Shown here piece by piece: positions 21,890-35,011 of a DNA stretch of 64,000 bases (position 1 is the first letter of the stretch; every line of letters begins with the position of its first letter). The notes beneath the pieces were generated by a model. That model ran no database searches. It worked only from the letters and a program-made list of their open reading frames with translations, and was not told the DNA's origin. The DNA comes from Galeopsis tetrahit (Eukaryota > Streptophyta > Magnoliopsida > Lamiales > Lamiaceae). The stretch lies in NCBI GenBank assembly GCA_963675135.1, contig OY776126.1, forward strand, positions 25,671,195 to 25,735,194. Reading direction: 5' to 3'. Position numbers and translations under genes: made by a program.

Positions 21890-21975
21890 TTCAACAATAA
21901 AGGCTCGACCATAAACATTCTCATCGACAACAATTTGTCGATGAGAGTGTTTATGGCCGGCCCTTTATTGTCGAA
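21890..21975. repeat. Long hairpin inside the MULE
   Basis: Arms 21890-21930 and 21935-21975 are nearly perfectly complementary with a 4-base loop; one arm contains CATAAACATTCTCATCGACA. This is a miRNA-precursor-like shape, but function is unknown. Confidence 0.7.
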
Positions 21976-22537
21976 GTTAAAAAAATGAAAAAGAAAAAAC
22001 ATACTTAGACGGCAACGGAAGCATTGCTGGCTGGGAGAGGAAGGTGCGGCGGCGTCGCTGGACGGAGGAGGCGGTGACGTCATAGGACAGAGGAGGCGGC
22101 GGCGCCTGTTGCAGAGAGGGAAAAAAGAAAAAAAAGAAGAAAATGGGGCGACGACGTCGCTGGGGGAGGAGGAGCAGCGACGCTGTAGGAGGGAGGGAAG
22201 GCGAGTTGAGTCGGGGGACGGAGAGAGGGGGCATCGAAGGAGGATTTATAGAAGAGAAAAAGAAAAAAAAAGAGGGAGAGAGCGCTGCCTGTTGCGGTGC
22301 TGGACGACCTTGGCGGCGGGGGCGACAACTAGTCGATGTTGTGCAAGCGGCGCGGGTGGAGAGGGGCGAGTCGGGCGACGGAGGGAGAGTTGGAGGGACG
22401 GCTGTTTGTGAGTAATGAGAAAGAATGAAAAAGAATGGGGAAGAAAAAGAGAAATTAGGGTTTTAGTGAGGGTGTATTTATCAAATAGCATTTTAAAGAG
22501 TATTATAGGTAATTTGGGGGAGTACATCTATCATATA

Positions 22538-22782
22538 CTCCCCCTCCATCCTCTTATAAGTTTTCATTACTTTTTTGACACATAGATTAAGAAATTAATT
22601 AAATTATAGATATAGTACATATGATGTGATTGAGAGACATAAAGAGAATTAGAGAAAATAAAGATATAAAGTGGAGTGTAAGAATAAAAAATTAAAAAAT
22701 ATTTGTTAAAAAAAGTATGAGAAGCTTATAGGAAGACAAACTAAAATAGAAAAATGAGAAATTTATAGACGAACGAATAAAG
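22538..22782. mobile_element. Stowaway-like MITE nested in the MULE
   Basis: The left end TACTCCCCCTCCATCCTCTTATAAG and the right end TTATAGACGAACGAATAAAGTA are imperfect inverted repeats between TA dinucleotides. It is related to the element at 25351-25582 in opposite orientation. Confidence 0.55.
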
Positions 22783-22862
22783 TACTTGTTTTGGGGGGAG
22801 TATATATATCGGGGGTGCATCTAATATTGTTGAAGGGGCATATAACCCACGCCTTTAAAATA

Positions 22863-24841
22863 TAAAGGGGAAAATATGGCCGTTGTGAATTAAATAGGTG
22901 GGCCTAAAGGAATAAACAGGAAGGTATTATATCGATATAATAATTTTTTTTTAAAGGATATGGAGTAATAACTTTCTTATTTAAGCAGAATATATTTCAA
23001 CTTATTAAATTACAATTTGGGAAGTATAATTTGTTGTGAGACGGTATCATACATCATACACGTCTACACTTTAATATTTGAATCATGTGTTTTTTTTTTT
23101 AAAAATAATTAGATTGGACCTCTTAAGTTCATATATTATAAGTAATACTATCTTCTATTCAAAATACATGTTATGTAAGCTCATGCACACATATTAAGAA
23201 AATAATTGACTTCTCATTTTACTCTTAATCAATGCTTGTAATTCTCATTAAAAAAAATACATGTATGTAAATATTTATTGATCTTAAGATTATATTTGAA
23301 ATAAATGCAATTAATTTGCATTGAAAAGTGTAAAACGACTTATATTTTGCAAAGAAAACGAAAGGTCAAAACGACTTATATATATTAAGAATAGGAGGGA
23401 GTATATAGTAATATAAGAATTCGGGAATTAAATGTATGTGTTTTCCTATGTAAAATTAGCTTTATAAATAATGTTTGGATGTGAGTAGTGACTAATTACA
23501 CCTCTAAAGTAGCTATATATACATCCATATTTAGTTAAAACTTGGTATATTAAAAAAAAAATTCCCCTCAAATGAAAGTAAATTGATCTAACCCCAATCT
23601 CATCTCAGATCCATTCTCATTAGGGATTCTAAAATCATAAGCCCCTCTTGTCTAGTGTCTACCATGTAACTTTTGTAAGGGTATTTAAATAAGTTAGTTA
23701 ATAAATCACACGTTATTTAGGACTAAATTTGAGTTTAAATAGAATATTGAATTAAAAGGTTAATAAGCTAAATTAATACACACATTAATTACAAAGAATT
23801 TGAGCTCAATTCAAGTCTGGGGAGCTACCCCACAAAAATGTCCAATTAATCAAAAGGATTGAAACTACAAATCGACAATGTAAAGATTTAAAATAAAATC
23901 AAAATCATCCCATATAGTTACTAACAGTCAATTAATTAAACTTTAGGTCAGCATTATTTTCCGCATTACGTAGTCTTTGAAAAAGGTTAAATTATTTACG
24001 GGTGTGTACGCATATTAGCAAGTCAAATATTGCAACTCTACGAATTTTTTTAACTCGAATTCACATTAACTTTCGTTTTTTTTTTTTAAACACTATTGTA
24101 AATACTAAATGTCACTGTTACATGTTCGAAATGTCATAATTAAAAAAAGTGCTTAATTTTTTAAACAGTAACATCTTATATATATAAACAATAATAAAAA
24201 TTTATATTACACTGTGACAGTTTTTATGAATAATAGTAAAACTTAAAAAAGTAAATTTATGTCAAGACGAGTTCATTGCAATTTTCGCCATGGTACGGTA
24301 CCATATTCATCATGTTATAAAAATTAAGATTATAGAACATATAGTAAAAAGTGGGAAATTTTTGATGATGACAGCAAATAAAGGAAAATTTGAAAGGAAG
24401 AAAAAAGATTTTCAAAAGAGTTTGAAACAATTGAATAATGATGTTACCTCCACAGTCACTTCTCCAATTTAGAACTATGGTAGGAGGGATATAAAAGTGC
24501 AGGTGTATCTAATAAAAAAAATATTTTTCTTGTTACTTTCTTCAGAAAATTAAGCTCATGAACTCGTGTTACTTTGTTGCAGGCTCTAAATAATTAAATA
24601 TTGAATTTAAGACTTCGTGCATACATCATGAACGCCAAATACACCATAAATTAATTGTGATTAATTACTAATTTGATTTTATATGTTCATGGGTTTATAC
24701 TGTTGAATCGACTTAGTCAAGATTACGACATATCGCCATTAAATTAATTACTCTCATTGACTTTGAAATGTCTTTCTCTTCCCTTGGCCATGTCCCCATT
24801 AGAAATGGTTGTTGGAGAGACAATAATAAAAATATAAAAGA
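22863..24841. other. Non-coding AT-rich DNA
   Basis: About 2 kb without a credible ORF. It contains a diverged Stowaway-like MITE at about 23148-23401 (TACTATCTTCTATTC at the left, GAATAGGAGGGAGTA at the right). The ORF at 24290-24472 is lysine-rich low-complexity sequence and is not supported as a gene. Confidence 0.45.
23148..23401. mobile_element. Diverged Stowaway-like MITE
   Basis: Imperfect terminal inverted repeats TACTATCTTCTATTCAAAATA and its GGAGGGAGTA-type partner lie next to TA. Identity is weak, so boundaries are approximate. Confidence 0.4.
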
Positions 24842-24843
24842 TA

Positions 24844-25058
24844 CTCCTTTCCTTCCAAAAATATTTGCACCACTTTATGAACACATAAATTAAAAAAAAA
24901 ATGTGTAATAAGTGAATTTTTGATAAAATTAATGACATTTTGTGTAAATATGTGTGATTGAGGGTGGAGTTTATGAAAATTTTAATTTTTAGGATATGTA
25001 AATAATTATAAAACGGACGTATAAGAAAAAAGTGAAAACAATTGTGGAACGGAGGGAG
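24844..25058. mobile_element. Stowaway-like MITE (215 bp)
   Basis: The ends CTCCTTTCCTTCCAAAAATA and TTGTGGAACGGAGGGAG are imperfect inverted repeats flanked by TA. The 121-aa minus-strand ORF over this region is an artefact. Confidence 0.6.
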
Positions 25059-25350
25059 TACACAAATTAATCTCAAAGGCAATTGCAAAATATTACTAGT
25101 AACTAACAAAATCGAAATTATTCAAACTAACTAAAATAATTTAGGTATTGATTACTATAACCCGAGCCTGCCAATCCAAATGAACTTGGTGAAAATAAAA
25201 GCTATTGAAATTAGCTCGGAACAAATTGATAGAAAAAGTGATAAAATGTGTAATGTACGTAACATACCATGTAAATGAGTTTATTTAAAAATATGAGTTA
25301 AATTATTAATACGGAGATATAACTAAAAAAAGTCTAATTTAATTATTATA

Positions 25351-25582
25351 CTCCCTCCGTCCGTTTATAAGTTTTCTATTTTACTATTTTTGTTCGTCTG
25401 CATATAAGTTTTCCATACATTTTTTGGTAAATTTTTTTTTTTACACTTCACTTTATATCTTACTTTTTCTCTCTATCTCTCTCAACTCTCAATCACATGA
25501 CTTATATTATATCTATTATTTAATCACTTTTCTTAATCTTTGTGTCAAAAAGTAACGTGAATTTTATAGGCGGAAGGAGGAA
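25351..25582. mobile_element. Stowaway-like MITE (232 bp)
   Basis: CTCCCTCCGTCCGTTTATAAG at the left pairs with TTTATAGGCGGAAGGAGGAA at the right, between TA dinucleotides. It lies 375 bp upstream of the receptor-kinase ATG, so it may be part of the promoter region. Confidence 0.65.
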
Positions 25583-25721
25583 TACTTCAATGTCTATTCA
25601 AACTCCAAAGAGATATCATTGCGTACCAATGAGACAAAATAATATAAATCAATAAAATAATACTTTTATCACTATATATGGTACAAAAGGAATAAGGTAA
25701 AGTATGAATAATAAAAAAATC

Positions 25722-25742
25722 AGTCAACGTGGGGCTATATAA
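25722..25742 (+). promoter_or_regulatory. Core promoter of the LRR receptor kinase: W-box-like motif next to a TATA box
   Basis: AGTCAA (reverse of the W-box TTGACT) at 25722-25727 lies just before CTATATAAG (from 25735). The ATG is about 215 bp downstream. WRKY-bound W-boxes are common in immune receptor promoters; use here is inferred. Confidence 0.4.
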
Positions 25743-25956
25743 GTGCTTATCATATTCGTCAAAATCGACGAAAATCTATAACCATTTCAGCTCGTTTCAA
25801 AAAAAAAAAAAAATCGACGAAAATCTCTTCCAATAAATTCGTGCCAATTGTCACCTAGTGAATACTCAGTTTTAAAGTCTTCTCGATTGATTCATCGTAT
25901 CAAAATTAAGGTACCAAAACTTGTTCATTAGAACAAATAGAAATGGCAAAAACACT

Positions 25957-28900
25957 ATGATTCTATTACTCCTCGGAGTAATTTGCCTGAAAATATGCCT
26001 CGTTGCATCTCAAAACACGTCGAGTATTGATGAGTCGTCTCTTCTTGCCCTCCGAGCAAGCATAAATTCCGACATATTGTCAACAAATTGGTCACGAGAA
26101 ACTTCTTTCTGCACTTGGATTGGTGTCAATTGCAGCCGGGGAGATTCAAGAGTGACGGGCTTGGATCTCTCCAACATGGGCTTATCCGGAACCATTCCCA
26201 CCATAATTGGAAACCTCTCATTCCTAACCGTCTTAAACATGAGGAACAACAGCATCAACGGCCAAATCCCTCGCGAAATCGGGAACTTGAGACAGCTTCG
26301 TGTGCTAGACGTGTCGAAGAATCGGGTGACTGATCAGATTCCAGAGAGCCTTGGATTGCTGAGGAACCTCCAGAGTTTAAATCTTTCTTATAATCAATTA
26401 AAGGGAGATATTCCAACAAGCCTATCTGCATGCGTTGAACTGGAGATATTTGATCTTTCTCATAACAATCTTACTGGAAACATTCCGGCGCAGTTTGGGA
26501 ATTTGTCAAAGCTTCAGGAATTCATTTTATGGAGCAATGAATTGACAGGTATATTATATTATGTCGTTTTCTTTTTCTTAATTTTCAGTTGAATTCTGAC
26601 TTGCTAGGTATTGGTGAAGATATATAGACATTGGTGTAGATATGTACGTTAATAATATTTAAAACTAATAATATAATTTTTGCGCCTTCTTTTTCACTTT
26701 ATTGATAACCCTTAAAATAATTAGTGCAGCCGATTCCCCCCCCCCCCCAAAGGTATACGAGACCAATATAGGTAAAAATAAGTGTAGTAAAAGAATAGTA
26801 CTAGCTAGCTTGTTTAAAAATGCGCTTTTTAAAAGTAGTGTATAGAAAATAAATTTTATGTTACATTTTAAATTATTTGTTGGGAAGACAAAGTTATCCA
26901 AAATAGTAAGAAAACAACTTATAAGAATCAGTTGGATTCTCTTCCTCATATACAATATTGCAAATATAAGAATTGTGTCATGCACTCCATTCATATTTCT
27001 TTCTTTTTTCCACCTCTTTCATTATCTCTTTCTCGCTTTCACAATGATTTTCCATGAACCAGGTGCTACTATGTGAACAATCATTTGTTACACTTTTTTT
27101 AAGTAACACATACTAATTCATATAGTAACATATATAGTTGTTCATAATTCTGTAGTTTTCTATTATGCAAGAGAACAAGATCTACGAATTTTAATAATTT
27201 GATTTGAAAACCCGAATTATGATCCACAAGATATTTTTTTTTATGTTATCTCATATAGCCCAGAATTGAACATGCAACATTCACAAGAGATAAAAAAAAA
27301 ATTGTAATTCATTTCCATTGTTACCATCTTTTTTCTCTCACCTATTCCATTCAACGTTTCCTTTTATTTTCAAGTGATATTTTCTTCAATATGCTTAAGT
27401 TATCATGTGAATTATAACAAGTCTAAGTTTCTCCAATTTCACTTATTTTTCCAGGAGAATTGCCCTCAACAATCTTCAACATATCGTCACTTCTAGCTAT
27501 CGATGTGTCGGAGAACCAAATGTATGGCAGGCTTCCACAAGACATATGCAGCCACCCTGCATCCAAACTCGAAACCTTATATCTTTACTCCAACCAATTC
27601 GACGGACCAATCCTTCCCAATCTAAACCGTTGCCATTCTATCAAAATTCTATCTGCCTCAAGAAACAAATTCACTGGAAACATCCTACCTGAATTTTCGA
27701 ACCTTACGACAATTGAGTTCGTCGGCCTTGGCCGCAACGCATTCACAGGTACCATTCCTCCCTCAATTGGAAACTTGCCAAATATGAAAGTATTCGACAT
27801 TGCTGAAAACAATTTTTATGGCACAATCCCTTCCGAAATTGGAAACCTTCCCAATTTAACATGGCTGAACTTGAAATCAAATAGCCTAACAGGGGAAATA
27901 CCACAATCTCTGTTCAATATTTCCACACTAACCATGCTTACTCTCTCAATGAACAACTTCACTGGGACTCTTCCATTTGCTATTGACACACTCTTTCCAA
28001 ACCTTCGGCAGCTAATTCTTACAGGCAATCTGTTCAACGGAACGATTCCTCGTTCTATTTCGAATCTCTCTAATCTCGAAATTCTTGATCTTTCTAACAA
28101 CTCTTTCACTGGAGAGATACCAATCACTCTAGGGAACTTAAGCAATCTCCAAAGGCTAACATTGGCAAACAATTTTTTCTCAAATAATGTGTCGAAACAC
28201 GAGCAAGACTTCCTCTCTTCCTTGTCGAATTGCAGCTCTTTGAACATTATAAACATTGATTCTAATCCCATATCCGGAGTCCTCCCAAAATCTGTTTTCT
28301 CGGGGAACCTGTCCGAATCTCTTGAACAATTCACTGCTTCTTCTTGCGGATTTGTGACTCCATTGCCTGATGAGATTGGGAACTTAACGAACCTGCTGTC
28401 GTTTAACCTCGGGTATAATGACTTGACTGGACCTGTTCCAACGGTGTTGGGTTCTTTAAGAAACCTGCAAAAGTTGGATCTTTATGGAAATAAGTTGCAT
28501 GGCCCTGTGGATTTCTTGTGCAGCCTGGAAAAAGTTTATCACGTGGATTTAAGTGAGAACAGATTTATTGGAGAAATTCCAGGGTGTTTAGGGAGCCTTT
28601 CTACGTTGAGAGAAATCAATCTGGCTTACAATGAGTTCAATTCCACCATTCCATTGGCATTATGGTCTAATGAGTGGATTCAGAAGATGAACTTATCGAA
28701 CAATTTCTTTGATGGTTCTTTACCTCGAGAAGTTGGTAATATGAAGAGCCTAATAGAGTTGGATCTGTCTAGAAATCAGATATTTGGCGAAATTCCAAGT
28801 GCTTTTTCTGAGCTTCAGAGTTTGATTCATCTGTCGTTGTCGGATAACAAAATGCAGGGCCCGATTGGTGAATCTCTTTCCAAATTGGTGGATTTGCAAT

Positions 28901-30283
28901 ACTTGGACTTGTCACAAAACAACTTTTCTGGTTCAATTCCAGTGTCGTTGGAGAAACTTGCGTATCTTACGTACTTCAACGTTTCGTTCAATGAGCTTAG
29001 TGGCGAAATTCCTGATGGAGGGCCTTTTGCAAACTTCACAGACGCAATGTTCGTGGGGAATAAAGGTTTTTGTGGGGCGCCCCGATTCAAAGTGGAGGCT
29101 TGCAAGAGAAGTAGGCGATCACATTCGAGCAAAACCAAACATTTGAAGTATATTCTGCCAGCTATTGGTGCAGTACTTTTAGCTTCTTTGTTTCTAGCCT
29201 TGGTCTTTAGAAGACGGAGTAAGAAATTATCTCCTACACCTGGTTCGCAACTTGGACGAATGCATGAGAAGCTTTCGTATCATGATATTCTTTACGCGAC
29301 AAGCAACCTTCACGAAGAAAACTTGATTGGGAAAGGTAGCTTTGGGTCAGTATACAGGGGAGAGTTTGATGATTCAGTTGTTGCAATTAAGGTTTTCAAT
29401 TTAGACGTACAGGGCGCAATGAAGAGTTTCGATATAGAATGCAATATGATGCACACCATACGCCATAGAAATCTTGTTAAGGTTATCACTTCTTGCTCCA
29501 GCCTTGATTTTAAGGCCTTGGTGATGGCGTATATGCCGAATGGCAACCTTGAAAAGTGGCTCTACTCTGCCGAGAGTTCCTTGAATATTTTTCAAAGATT
29601 CGGAATAATGTTGGATGTGGCGTCTGCGATAGATCATTTGCATGACGGGTTGACACCCCCGATTGCCCATTGTGACTTGAAGCCGAACAACATCCTTCTA
29701 GATAAAGACATGGTTGCAAAAGTAGGCGACTTTGGAATTGCCAAGCTATTGACACAAGAACAGAGATTGCAACAAACCAGAACTTTAGGGACCATTGGGT
29801 ACATGGCACCAGGTAAGAATCTTCTACGAAAAATCAATAATGTGAGAGTAAACTTTGAAAATAGTCTCTTAAGTTGAACTTGGTTAAAGTCGAAAAAGTT
29901 AGCTAACATGTTGTTTTGTGGACTTTGTAGAGTATGGGTCGGATGGATTAATATCGACCATGGTGGATGTTTATAGCTACGGGATCTTGGTGATGGAAAT
30001 ACTTTCAAGAAGGAGGCCGACAGACGAGATGTTTTCAGGAGAGTTAACGATGAGGAGATGGGTGTCGGAATCATTTCCAGGCTCAGTGATGCAAATTGTT
30101 GATCAGGAGCTACTGAAGATGAGTGATGAAAGTGTAAGAAGTAGACATGAAAAGTGCTTAACATCAGCCATGGAACTAGCTCTAATATGCACAACCGATT
30201 TAGCAGAGAAGAGGCCTAATATGAGAGATGTTATAACAAGGATGAATGACATCAATTTGAACTTGCTGAAAAGCAAAAGCTAG
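25957..30283 (+). CDS. LRR receptor-like serine/threonine kinase, subfamily XII (EFR/XA21-like), 1,100 aa
   Basis: Three exons (25957-26548, 27455-29812, 29931-30283) with GT-AG introns of 906 and 118 bp give one open frame. I start at ATG 25957 because it opens a signal peptide (MILLLLGVICLKIC...); upstream in-frame codons contain no ATG. Next come the LRR N-terminal cap with a CTWIGVNC cysteine pair, then about 20 plant-type LRRs (L..L.LS.N.L.G.IP). A transmembrane helix near residues 762-782 follows (ILPAIGAVLLASLFLALVF), then a kinase domain with GKGSFGSVYRG (about 822), VAIKVF, HCDLKPNN (about 936) and GDFGIAK. HCD instead of HRD marks it as non-RD, the class typical of pattern-recognition immune receptors. 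The second intron after the GYMAP codon is conserved in subfamily XII. Its ligand is unknown. All catalytic motifs are intact. Confidence 0.93.
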
Positions 30284-30740
30284 AATGACTCAGTATGTTT
30301 TTCCCATTCATAGTTTAGGAACATAGTACTTGATTAGTTTAAGAATAAAAGAATGTGTCTCTGTTGAATGTTTCTTCAAACTCTTGTATATGGTTGTAAG
30401 TGGGTTTGAATTGTGATTGTAAAATATGGATAAATAATGAAAATGTATGTTTTTTTTTGAAAATATAGAATCAAGGGCCAATTTCAAAAGATTAGCAGAT
30501 TATTTAAGGTCTATAGGCTACTCCAACAATTTATAAGAACCTAGAAAAAGGATATATGTTTTTCAAAACAAACATAAATAAAATAGCCACATATATATAT
30601 ATAACACAAATAAAGAGCCTTAACAAAAGTCACTTTATTTCGCCGTCTCAAACACTTGAATTGCACTTCCAAATTTGAGTTCCCCTGAAAAATGACCAAG
30701 CAACATTTGTCTTGATTTCGAGATTTTCCATGAATGCATG
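30284..30740. other. 3' flank of the receptor kinase
   Basis: It contains the untranslated 3' region and AT-rich DNA, with no further ORF. Confidence 0.4.
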
Positions 30741-30748
30741 CATATATA

Positions 30749-31106
30749 CAGTGGCGGCAGATTCATAAATTTTAAACAGGGTATTCAAAATTATCTTTGG
30801 GAATACTAAAAAACTTTAAAATCATACAATTCAAAATATCCTAAAAAATGAGTAACATTAACAAAAAATATAGGGGTAAATTAAAATTGGAGAACAGGAA
30901 TGGAAGGGCTTTAGGCTTTTAGAATTGGTGAGAACTGGGAAGGGTGTTTTGACTACTGCATTTACATATATGGTGTAAAAATTTCACAATTTTATTAATT
31001 TTTTTAATTCATTATTTAAACTCAATACTACATATAAAAAAAAATTAGAAAAAAAAAAAAAAAAAGACTTACATACCTTTATTTACATATATTCCATCCA
31101 CCACTG
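30749..31106. mobile_element. hAT-type MITE (358 bp)
   Basis: CAGTGGCGGCAGATTC and ATTCCATCCACCACTG are inverted ends flanked by the 8-bp duplication CATATATA (30741-30748, 31107-31114). It is non-coding and sits between the two convergent kinase genes. Confidence 0.8.
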
Positions 31107-34100
31107 CATATATATTAAAGAAGAATAAGTGATAGAAGCAAGTGAAAAGTTGAAATATTAAAGAGAAATTTGCTAGCATATATGTTATTTCATGAACGTG
31201 TTAGTTAGAGTTTTTAAGATTCTTGATAGTTGGAATAAGCAGAGGGAAAGAAAACATACTGATTCATTTCAACGGTTGTGGATTGATAAGTTCAACTTGA
31301 TCTTGTTCATCCTTGCTACTACATCTTTCATATTAGGCCTCTCCTCTGCCAACTCTGCTGTGCAATCTAGAGCTAGCCCAATAACTGCAGTCAAGCAGCT
31401 TTCACTACTTTCGTCGCCCGCGTTCAATAGCTCACTGTCTACAATCTGAACCACTGCATTAGGGTACGATTCAGACACCCATCCCTTCAATGTTAACTCC
31501 CCGGAAAACATCTCATCTGTCGGCTTTCGTCTTGAAAACACTTCCATCAACAAAATCCCAAAGCTATAAACATCCACCATTGTCGATACTAGCCCTTCTG
31601 ATCCATACTCTGCATTGGTGGAGTGTGTGAGATGTAAAAATATGCATCTACATATAATTCAATATAAGATTTATACCTGGTGCAATGTATCCAATGGTAC
31701 CCAGAGTTCTTGTTTGTTGCATTCTCTGTTCTTGTGTCAACAGTTTGGAAATCCCAAAGTCCCCTACATGTGCAACCATGTCTTCGTCTACAAGAATATT
31801 GTTAGGCTTTAAATCACAATGCACAATTGGAGATGTATAGCCTTCGTGTAGGTACTCTACCGCAGATGCCACATCTATCATCATTCCCAATCTTTGGAAA
31901 ATGTTCAACGAACAATTGTCGGAGTGAAGCCATCTTTCAAGGTTGCCGTTGGGCATGTACGCCATCACCAAGGCCTTGAATTCAAGGTTGGAGCAGGATG
32001 TAATGACCTTCACTAGATTTCGATGGCGAATGCTGCGCATTATTTGGCACTCCGTGTCGAAGCTCTTCAAGGCACCTTGCACATCTAAATTGAAAACCTT
32101 AACAGCAGCAACCATTGCATCAGAGAAAATTCCTTTGTATACTGAGCCGAAGCTACCTCTCCCAATCAAGTTTTGTTCATCAAGGTTGTTGGTGGCACGT
32201 TGAATCTCATAATATGATATCCTTTCAGGCATGACTACCAGAGGCAGATCAAATGGAGATGGGGGAGAAAGCTTTCTACCACGACGTCTCAGAACAAAGA
32301 CGAGAATAATGGCAGCAACAACTACCACCGAAGCTATCACTGGTAGTATGCATACTAAAAGCTTCTTCTTTCTTGTAGGTGTGGGCTTACTTCTTTTGCA
32401 TGCCCCCACTTTAAATCGAGGCACCCCGCACAAACCTTTATTGCCAATGAAGGAGTCAGGTGTGAAGTTGAAAAAAGGCCCTTCCTCTGGAATTTCACCG
32501 GTGAGGTCATTGAATGAAACATTGAAGTAATTAAGATTTACAAGTTTCTCGAATGATGTGGGAATGGGACCAGAGAGATGGTTGTGGGACAAGTTCAAGT
32601 ATTGCAGATCCTTCAAATCAGCAAACGAATCAAGTATGGGGCCTTCCAAATTGTTATTTGACAGTGACAAAAAGATCAGTTTTTGAAGCTGTGAAATAGG
32701 ACTTGGAATTTCCCCAGAGAGTTGATTATCTGACAGGTCCAACTCTATTAGATCATTCATACTCCCAATTTCTTCAGGTATTGAACCATGAAGGAAATTG
32801 TTATACAAGTACATCCTTTCAATATGTTTGTCAAACCATAAAGTTGATGGAATCGTCAAATTGAGAGAATTTTCCGCCAAATTAATTTCTCTCAACGAAG
32901 AAAGATTCTTTAAACAACTTGGGAGTTGTCCAAACAAATTGTTTTTCCCCAATTCTATGGAATACAGGTTTTCCATATTGCACATGAAATGGGAGATTGA
33001 GCCCCGAAACTTATTGCCAGACATACTCAACAACTGCAAGTTTGTTAAATTTCCAAGTGCCGCTGGAAGGGTTCCTGTAAACTCATTATATTGAAGGCTT
33101 AACAATACCAAATTGCTTAAGTTGCCTATCTCCTTGGGGATTGGGCTTCTGATTTGGCAAGACTCAGCAATGAGTGCTTGAAGAGACGCGGATAGATTAC
33201 CTAAGCCTAAAGATTTTGGGAGGACTCCGGTAATAGGATTAAATGATACCTGTATACTTTCCAGATACTTACAAGCTGCCAATGAGGATAAGAAGTCTTG
33301 TTCTGGTATGGACATATTATTTGTGAATTGATTTGCAGACAAATCTAGTTTCTGTAGTTGAGGCAAGTTGCCAAGAGTTATTGGTATATGCCCCGTGAAT
33401 GAGTTAATGGAAATCTCAAGCAGGGTGAGTTTGGAGAGATTTGATATTGTGCTGGGAATCTTTCCACCAAACTGGTTTCTAAAAACACCGAATTTCTCAA
33501 TGTTGGGAAGACCTTTATCTATCGAAATTGGAAGATAGCCAGACAAGTTGTTCTCTCCAAGTCCGAGTACTTGTAACCTAGATAAATTAAAAATAGATTG
33601 GGGTGCTTCACCATTGAACTTGTTCATTGTAAGATCCAAGAATGTTAAACTGGATAGTAATCCAATTTCTGGAGGAATTGTCCCATGAAAACTGTTATCC
33701 AGAATGTTGAACCGGACCAAATTGGTCAAATTGGCAATAATTGAGGGAGAAATAGTACCTGTAAATTTGTTACGCTGTAAACTAACAAATTGAATGACAG
33801 ACAAGTTCCAAAATTCACTTGGAATATTCCCTGTAAATTTGTTGCCTCCGAGAGATAGCCTTATGAGAGAATGGCAATGGGTTACAGCTACAGGGAAGTC
33901 TCCTTCAAATTGGTTCGAGTAAAGCTCCAAGGCCTCAAGCTTTGCAGATTGGGTGCATATGTGTTTAGGAATGCTTCCAGACATATAATTTTCTCCCACG
34001 TTAACGTTTATCAAAGATGATATATTGAAGATTGTTGATGTTAATTCTCCTGTCACATAAGCACTCGTGTAAATGTCAATATAATTGAGAGATTATTTAT

Positions 34101-34707
34101 TTTATATTGTTTTGTTAGAGATTATTTAAGAATTTACCTACATATAGGTAGCATTTAGAATTAACCTTTGTTTTTAAAACCTTCACTGAAAATCAATGGT
34201 TTCTAGATATAGGGGGTGTTTGCAAACTTTATAAACAGCTTAAAAGCACTTCTAAAAAGTAAAAGTTGTGAGAGGGCAGCTTTAAAAAAAGTGATTCTGG
34301 AAGCTATTTGTAGTGTTTGAAAACAACCCCATAATGTAATTGGGTGTCGACAAATATCATTTTTGCACTAACTCTTCCATGTAGGATCGACCCCTATTAT
34401 TTATCATACTACCATAGATACTGTATGCAAGGGTTCTGCTATTTTAGGTGTTGGTAAAATCATGAACATTTTTTCTCTTTCCCATCTCTCTCTATCTTTT
34501 TTCTTTCATACATTTTTTTCCTATCTCTCTATTTAAACAACCCCTTACACATATAATACTAAATTAATTTGTTAATCAATGTAAAAAAGCAAAATTTGTT
34601 AATACTAAATCAATAAAACAAAACAACCAGTTAATGAAAAATACCTGTTAATTGATTACCAACTAATTTGAGTGTTTGAAGGTGTGAGAGGTTCCCAAAA
34701 GTGAGGG

Positions 34708-34998
34708 TGTTGGGTTTTAGCCCAAGTGTGGTTTTGGCCATTGGACCTACACACAAGGGCCCAACTTGTTGACGCCCTAGTTCTTGGCAGCCTTTCTATA
34801 TATTGTATCACCCTCTCCATTAACGACACGACGCGATGTAAACAAGAGATTGGAGAGTGGAGAACAATAGGGGTGAAGTGCTACCCATCTTAGTGTTAGG
34901 TTATCTCCACTACATCCCGATAGAATCCCACACGAGTCTGAGCCCGTTCGTATAACCCGCGAGTAACAAGTGGCGGCCGGCGGCACCGAAACCCAACA
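34708..34998 (+). repeat. 5' LTR of the TRIM element
   Basis: 291 bp, TG...CA ends with a 10-bp terminal inverted repeat. It includes CTATATATTGTATCACC, a possible TATA region. Confidence 0.92.
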
Positions 34999-34999
34999 G

Positions 35000-35011
35000 T
35001 GGTATCAGAGC
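35000..35011 (+). other. Primer-binding site, initiator-Met tRNA type
   Basis: TGGTATCAGAGC immediately follows the left LTR (one base spacer), the commonest plant LTR-element primer site. Confidence 0.85.

Larger units (their letters stand above)
21517..22853. mobile_element. Non-autonomous Mutator-like element (1,337 bp) with 9-bp TSD
   Basis: The left end GGCGTGGTTTATATGCCC and the right end GGGCATATAACCCACGCC start inverted repeats of about 45 bp that share GTTAGATGCACTCCCCC-like inner sequence. The exact 9-bp duplication TTTAAAATA flanks it (21508-21516, 22854-22862), as expected for MULEs. Inside are a 41-bp-arm hairpin (21890-21975), a GC-rich (GGCGGCG)-type block at about 22010-22400 that could be captured host sequence, and a nested Stowaway-like MITE. 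No transposase. Overlapping proline- or arginine-rich ORFs on both strands in 21978-22530 look like compositional artefacts. Confidence 0.85.

Noticed and set aside
21978..22527. Proline-, serine- or arginine-rich ORFs on both strands
   Set aside because: Low-complexity GC-rich sequence open in several frames within a non-autonomous MULE; no domain.
24290..24472. 60-aa lysine-rich ORF
   Set aside because: AT-rich composition, no promoter or family resemblance.
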